Made by a program: the position numbers and the translations under genes. A DNA stretch of 64,000 bases from Nageia nagi (Eukaryota; Pinophyta), in the NCBI GenBank assembly GCA_050084985.1, contig JBITNC010000001.1:155868001-155932000 (forward strand), read 5' to 3'. This document shows positions 58,523 through 64,000 of this stretch, piece after piece; position 1 is the first letter of the stretch, and every line of letters starts with the position of its first letter. The notes below the pieces were generated by a model. It was given only the letters and a program-made list of their open reading frames with translations. It had not been told where the DNA came from and searched no databases.

Positions 58523-60324
58523 TGTAATTCTTGTAGAATTTTACTCTAAAAGGGGTAATATTCTTTACATTCATTATTATTTCTTTCATTCATTTTTCCC
58601 AATAAAACCTCTTCTATACTTCTTATTTCTTATTCTCCTTTCTTTCATTTATAAATACTTGTACAAAATTCTTTCCTGAGTTTACATTGTATATACTTAA
58701 TTTTTTTCTTAAGGGTATTTTATTATATATGCTCTTAATTAGGATGTAATTTTGTTTAAGAAGTTTTTGGGTCATATTTGTGTTATCAGGTCTTATTTAG
58801 TAAAGTGTTATTCAAAACTACCATTTTGTTATAATGCAGGTGTTATTTGTACAAAGTTTAATGAGTCATGAGTGAGAGATATGTGTAAGTCATAGGTTGA
58901 GTCTCCATTTTGTAATATCAGCTAAGTCATTTCTATGACTTTTCTAGGTCTAATTCGAGTCTTATTTCTAGGTATTATTATATATAGTTTATTTGTATAT
59001 CTAAATTCAAGTTTGAACCCTATCTCAAGTCTTGTTACTTAGGTTTCAATCTTGTATAGTATGAGGTTTATTTCATTAGAGTCAAGTGAAATAGATCCCA
59101 TGAAAATCTAGAGGTGATGTTATTATTTTTGATGGAAATCAGTGGGCTCTAGATAACTTAATCAATGGGTGGTCTCCATATTTAGCAGACCTCCCCAATT
59201 TTGAGTAATGATGTCACACCTTTTTGGAGAAATTAGTGGGCGATAAATATATTAGGTTTTAATAATACTCAATAATATGTAACAAGGCCCATTAGGGATA
59301 AGTGAAGATTATAAGAGGAGGTGAACACTTGGGTCCACTTGATCAAGAGTGTGTGACCCTCGAGACTCTACCAACATGTTGAATGCAACTCATCTCCATG
59401 TGGTAGTAGTAGTTCACTCTCAAGTTTGAATGATTACATATTATTCACCCTTATAGTAGCTAGTCCAAAACTATAGAAAAAGTATTTAATGATTATAAAG
59501 GTTTGGTAGGTCATTGATTGATTAATCAACTTAATTGTACATACAGAGATGGTGGACCATACCTCATAAATACAACAATAGTTTATATGTACCATAGTTA
59601 AGAAATAAAGGTGACTAATTATGGCTAGATTGGTATATGATTGAAGGTCTATAAATTCTAACAATTGGTGTTAGATCGGGACCATAATCCATAATTAGTT
59701 ATAGATTCATTTGTACATATTGTAAATATTTATTTTCATTTAGTTCTTGGTCAATGAGATAGTTGTAGTTATTAAGGTGCAAAACCACCCCTTTTGTAAA
59801 TGATATTATAAATAGTGGACTATTAGAGGTCCAAAAGATCATACATTTTAGAAAAGTTTCTAAGTGTGAAGTTTTTTCATATATGATAATGCAATACTAT
59901 GGTATTTTTTCCTCTTAAATTTATGGTTGTTATCTTATTTTGTAATCATTGTGTATGAAGCATTATCCTAAATTATTTCTATACATTTTTATTATGATAC
60001 CCCAAGAGTAAGGTACTTATATTATTCTTAATCTTGACTATGGGTTACTACCTTTATAGTAATTCTTGAGATGATTAGTTTTATTTTTCTTTTATTATTT
60101 TGATTTTGATCTCTTTCCTATTACTCTTGACCATTTTCATCTCTTTTCTATAACTTTTAACCTTTATCATAGATAGGAACTAGCTTATAACCCAAAGATT
60201 GAGCAAAAAACCCCTACAAGCGCACTATCCTACCACTTTATTTTCTTTCAAGAAACCTATTATTATCAAAAAATGGAAAACTATACCAAATAAAAATGTT
60301 TATGTTATATTATACTAATCAACT
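58523..60324 (+). repeat. Element D 5' LTR (about 1802 bp)
   Basis: Its first bases (TGTAATTCTTGTAGAA, then AAAAGGGGTAATATT) correspond to the outer end of the C LTR in reverse complement. Its end (TATACTAATCAAC) matches the other C end. Also matching C is GATAGGAACTAGCTTATA near 60173. It contains ATGATGTCACACC near 59208. Confidence 0.75.
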
Positions 60325-60341
60325 GTAGTTCATGTTTATTT

Positions 60342-60362
60342 TTGGCATGCTCGATGGGACAT
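60342..60362 (+). other. Element D primer-binding region
   Basis: TTGGCATGCTCGATGGGAC, shared with C at 19910-19936. It lies about 18 bases inside the LTR end. Confidence 0.45.
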
Positions 60363-60689
60363 GAGAAAATATCCATATCACTTAGGCATGAATAGGCTAG
60401 ATAGCTATGTCTAGTAGGCTATCATTCTTATTCATCAAATATTATAAGGTTTAATTAATCTTATTGGTGAATTTGTTGTCATACCAATCATTTTTTTCAA
60501 ATCTTAGCACCTCTAGTTTGCAGATTCACTAGAACTAGTGCTAGAAATTCTTCTCGATATCTTAGATTTCAAGAGCTATCAATTCCTCAATGGAGGACTA
60601 GGTAAAATATTTTCTAGAATCTATCCCCATAAATTCCTCTAATATTTATTCCATTATCAATTATATTTGACTCTATCTAGCAAAATCCT

Positions 60690-62330
60690 TCACCAGATAC
60701 AACTAGTCCAAATATGTCTCAACTTGCCCCTACTAATTTTCATGCTTGGAATGATAGTAATCCATTGGTAGTTCCTACTAATTCCCTAGCTATTCCCTAA
60801 GAAGCCTTTAATTTTTTTTTTAAATATGATGGATCAAGAATAACACCTTATGAGCACTATCAAGATATATCTCTTTTGGCTTTTAGCTTTGATATCATAG
60901 ATGAAACTATGATGACCAAGTTGTTATCACATTCTTTTGAAGGCAAAGTAGCAGAATGGTTTAGAACTCTCATTCCTCAATCAATAAACACATGGGAAGA
61001 GCTATGTTAAGATCTAATCAAGAGATTTGCTGAATATGGTGATGATAGTACCTTTCTAAAGATCATAACATGTATCAAAAAATATCCCCATGAGTCTCTG
61101 GATGATTTCAATATAATATTTGAGAAAACCTAGAATTCCATTTTAGTAAGGATTAGACCAACAAATGCTCAAGACTTGGTATATTATAGGAAAGCATTTC
61201 ATCTAGATCTAACTATGTTAATTGTTATGTTAAGGGATATTTTCCTAGATGTCTATCAGATAGCCAAAATTATTGAACATACATTATTGTCTTTTGGAAA
61301 AATGCAACAAATATCCATTATGCTCTTGTTTCCCAAATTACCTCCCAAAAATGTATCATTATAAATTCATCACCCAAGAGTGCTAGCTTTATCACCTCCT
61401 CCTCCTAAACCTATGGCTTAGAATAAAGTACCAACACTCTCATCTCTTGCATCCATAAGTACAAGTATTGGTTCTAATTCACAAGAGGATGAAGGATAAA
61501 ATAGTTGGAGATAACCATTAGGAACCTAAAAAATAAGGTCACTTTACAAGAGAAGTAGAATCAAGGATTCAATTTTAGAAGGTATGATAATCAATATTAG
61601 CTAATATTATAGCCTAGAAATAACCAACTAGAATAACCTCCTTCTCTCAAATATATAGACAATATAGTCATGGCTAGTTCTATAGAAAGTGATGCTATAG
61701 GTATTATTGAATGGTGTCCTTATTCTACTCCATTTTTTCTAGAATACTATGCAATGTATCAACACCAATATTTGGGCTTACATTCTAATCAAATGGTAGA
61801 ACCTACACTAGACCTTACTGTAGATCTCACCATGGTTAATTTTTGGGTTCTAGGTTATGCTAGAGAACAAGCCAACTATGTATAAACCAAAGCTTCTATT
61901 TTAGCAACCTTGCAACAAACCCATGTTACTAAGAAAAATTAGCAATCTATTCTAGCTCAACCTAATCCAAAGAGAACTAAAGCTCGTATGTTTCAACCAC
62001 TAAATCAAATAAATCAACTTTTAAATCATCCAATTCAAGTTTCAAAAGGCTTGGGTAATGTTGCTCCTATTGAAAGAAATCTCGATCAAACTAGAAATGA
62101 TATCCTCGAAAGAAAAAGACCTCTAGTGAGATATCCTTTCATAACTAAACAATCATAAGGAGAAGGCTACTCAATAATTCATATCTTATTAGCATATCAA
62201 AATAATTAAGTCATCCTCCTATGTTCCATCCAATATTATGGAAGAATTGAAAAAAACACCTTCTAAAATTATAATGTTTGATGCATTGAGAATTCTCAGT
62301 TAAATCGACCTTTTATAAGAATCTTTGAAG
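60690..62330 (+). pseudogene. Element D gag remnant
   Basis: It reads FKYDGSRITPYEHYQDISLLAF, HSFEGKVAEWFRTLI, WEELC (stop) DLIKRFAEYG and CIKKYPHESLDDF (60820-61110): the same capsid as C. The open piece 61176-61364 continues it (KAFHLDLTMLIVMLRDIF). The zinc-knuckle region (61700-61770; WCPYSTPFFLEYYAMYQHQY) has lost the His and last Cys that C keeps. Confidence 0.7.
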
Positions 62331-62854
62331 CTAAAGAATAGTAAGAAAAGATCTAATGAGGGAAATGTAGTGTTTAAAATTTTTGATGATTTTCCTCTAT
62401 CTCCCATAGGTATAAGAAGACCTCCACCTTTTTATCTATCCCTTATATTAAAAGGTTGGATAGTTAACAACTATATGATTAACATCAGAGTTGCTATTTT
62501 TGTTATTCCTAAAGTTGATGTAGATGAGATGAAATTGTATCTAACTTAATGCATATATGGATTCATACAACTACATTCTTTCCCTATATATGTGGTTGAG
62601 AGTGTTAAAGGAGTTTCCATAATGTTGAATGCATTCCCTAACATTTGTGTCATTCAAGATATTATTGTAGTTGATCTTCCACCTCTATTTGGGATCTGCT
62701 TATCCAAAGAATTTACTACTAAGTTGGGAGGATATTTAACTTTAGATTTACACACCTCCTCCTTCCCTTCTAGAATAAGCATGTCAAAATCCCAAATGAG
62801 GGTACCAATAATGTCCATCTTAAGAATATATCTAAATAAAAATACATGAATGAG
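62325..62854 (+). pseudogene. Element D protease remnant
   Basis: The open pieces 62325-62549 and 62592-62849 correspond to the C protease: KGWIVNNYMINIRVAIFVIP, in which the D-T-G has become N-I-R, then IQDIIVVDLPPLFGICLSKEF and GGYLTLD. The C-terminal part ends in the deletion junction. Asp to Asn makes it inactive. Confidence 0.7.
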
Positions 62855-64000
62855 CCAACTAAGCTTATCAGAGGGAGATCTCTCTACAAGAATATAGTAC
62901 AGGAAACACACATGATTGCTTTCATAGAGGATGAAGAGCATCTAAATGAGCAGAGTGATTGGATAAAATAATATATTGTATATTTTAGAATGGCATGTTA
63001 TCCTAATTCTTTTACTAGTTTCAAAAAAGAAGATACACATTACAGGCAATCAAATTCACAATGATTTATGATCATATCTATAGAAATTTTTTTATCAAAC
63101 TCTATTGAGATATGTAACTCATGATGAAGCTTAAAGAATTCTACATGAATTTCACTATGGATTCCCTAGAGGACACTATAATGGTCCTACTACAACAATA
63201 AAAATAATGCAAGTAGGCTATTATTGGCCCACCCTATTCCAATACTCTTATAAGATGGCCCAAGAATGTGACAAGTGTATCAGGTATGTGGGAAAGAGAA
63301 GACAAGCTATTATGCATTTAAAACATGTGGTTGTTAAGGAACCTTTCTAACAATGATATTTAAACTTCATTGGTGTTATTAATTTGAATTCTTTAGCAGA
63401 TCATAAGTTTATCTTGACTACAATAGACTACTTCATAAGATGGTCAAAAGCATTGCCATGTAAAAATGTAGATTAGAATGTAGTTATAGGAATGATAAAG
63501 ATATTGATCACTTGATTTGGTAACCCATAAATCAATGTATAAGATAATGGTTATGCATTCACTCAAATCAACTTATCATAATTTATTATTGAGTATAGGA
63601 TCTACTAGATATTCTCTTCAAACTATTATCTACAAGGGAATGGGTTGTCTAAGTCAATAAATAAATACTTAACCCAAATCATCAAGAGAACCATTGAAGG
63701 GAATCCCATGAAGTGGCACATGATGTTGGAATATACATTATGGGCTGATAGAATTAGTATCAATTCTACTATTAAAACATCACCCTATGCATTATTTTAT
63801 GGTAAGAGACCTATGCTACCCATTCATCTTGAGTTTCCTATAGTCAAAATCCTACAGGAGTTAGATGACTATGACTTTGAGCCATTGCAAATTAGATTCA
63901 ATTAATTGATGAAGATGGAAGAGGATAGAAATAAAGCTTATCAAGCTTACCAACATAGATAAAAGATTATCAAGAAGTGGTTCAATAAAAATAAGTCTTC
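62855..64000 (+). pseudogene. Element D integrase, runs off window
   Basis: It starts with a leader also found before integrase in C (EPTKLIRGRSLYKNIVQETHM, then EQSDWIK). Next come GHYNGPTTTIKIMQVGYYWPT, CDKCIRYVGKRRQ, then the core LNFIGVINLNSLADHKFI. The open segment 63645-63905 (86 aa) contains YALFYGKRPMLPIHLEFPIVKI, matching 14034-14315 of C. Frame breaks occur throughout. It is incomplete at the window end. Confidence 0.75.

Larger units (their letters stand above)
58523..64000 (+). mobile_element. Element D: deleted relative of element C, 3' end outside window
   Basis: A plus-strand gypsy element of the C family inserted in element B. It has a full 5' LTR, PBS region, gag, protease and integrase, but goes straight from protease to the integrase leader at about 62855, lacking second RNase H, RT and RNase H (about 2.25 kb in C). 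It therefore could not copy itself without help. Stops and frameshifts are present. The 3' LTR and any downstream ORF lie past the window. Confidence 0.8.

Noticed and set aside
1-64000. Intact host protein-coding gene, tRNA or rRNA
   Set aside because: No multi-exon gene, cloverleaf or ribosomal sequence was recognised; splice-site prediction with transcripts would be needed to exclude a small gene.

Overview
The window looks like nuclear DNA of a large, repeat-rich seed plant. It is very AT-rich and CpG-poor, and nearly all recognisable coding sequence belongs to LTR retrotransposons at different stages of decay. A degenerate, tandemly duplicated pentatricopeptide-repeat (PPR) segment is the only host-type gene trace. 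I suspect a gymnosperm because of the transposon density, long LTRs and PPR flavour, but that is inference and not proven. I see no intact host gene, rRNA, tRNA or CRISPR array.

Layout. 1-2500: decayed PPR array on the minus strand (about 283-bp units at the start). 3120-3585: two small inverted-repeat structures. 3600-7585: low-information DNA with a CT-rich tract, then the C-terminal end of a Ty3/gypsy integrase (about 6500-7100, plus strand). 7591-21083: element C, a minus-strand Ty3/gypsy element with both LTRs and a GGAGG target duplication. 21100-22700: minus-strand gypsy gag-protease remnant. 24018-25745 and 44456-45165: remains of a Ty1/copia-like element (F), split by element E1. 25751-44450: E1, a plus-strand Tat-like gypsy element with CATGT duplications, itself split by a much younger minus-strand Ty1/copia element (30782-39830, AGAAA duplications). 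45166-49302: element A, an LTR element with no recognisable pol. 50655-51768: a foldback of about 1.1 kb. 51769-58522: element B, a plus-strand Tat-like gypsy element whose 3' end is cut off by element D. 58523-64000: element D, a plus-strand relative of C that runs off the window.

The main points of interest are as follows. (1) Two gypsy groups carry a second RNase H. In E1 and B the order is RT-RNase H-second RNase H-integrase; in C the second RNase H lies between protease and RT. (2) C has a long extra reading frame (roughly 3-3.6 kb) downstream of integrase that I cannot assign. (3) D is the same family as C but has lost the whole second-RNase H/RT/RNase H block at a short microhomology, making it a probable non-autonomous derivative. 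(4) The copia polyprotein is one reading frame broken by six stops and one frameshift, and every stop can be explained by C-to-T change, most at CAG, as expected for methylated DNA. (5) Two unrelated long-LTR families carry multiple TGATGTCA-type motifs.

No element here appears able to move by itself: every pol region read contains stops, frameshifts or substituted catalytic residues. The copia element is the most recent and best preserved.
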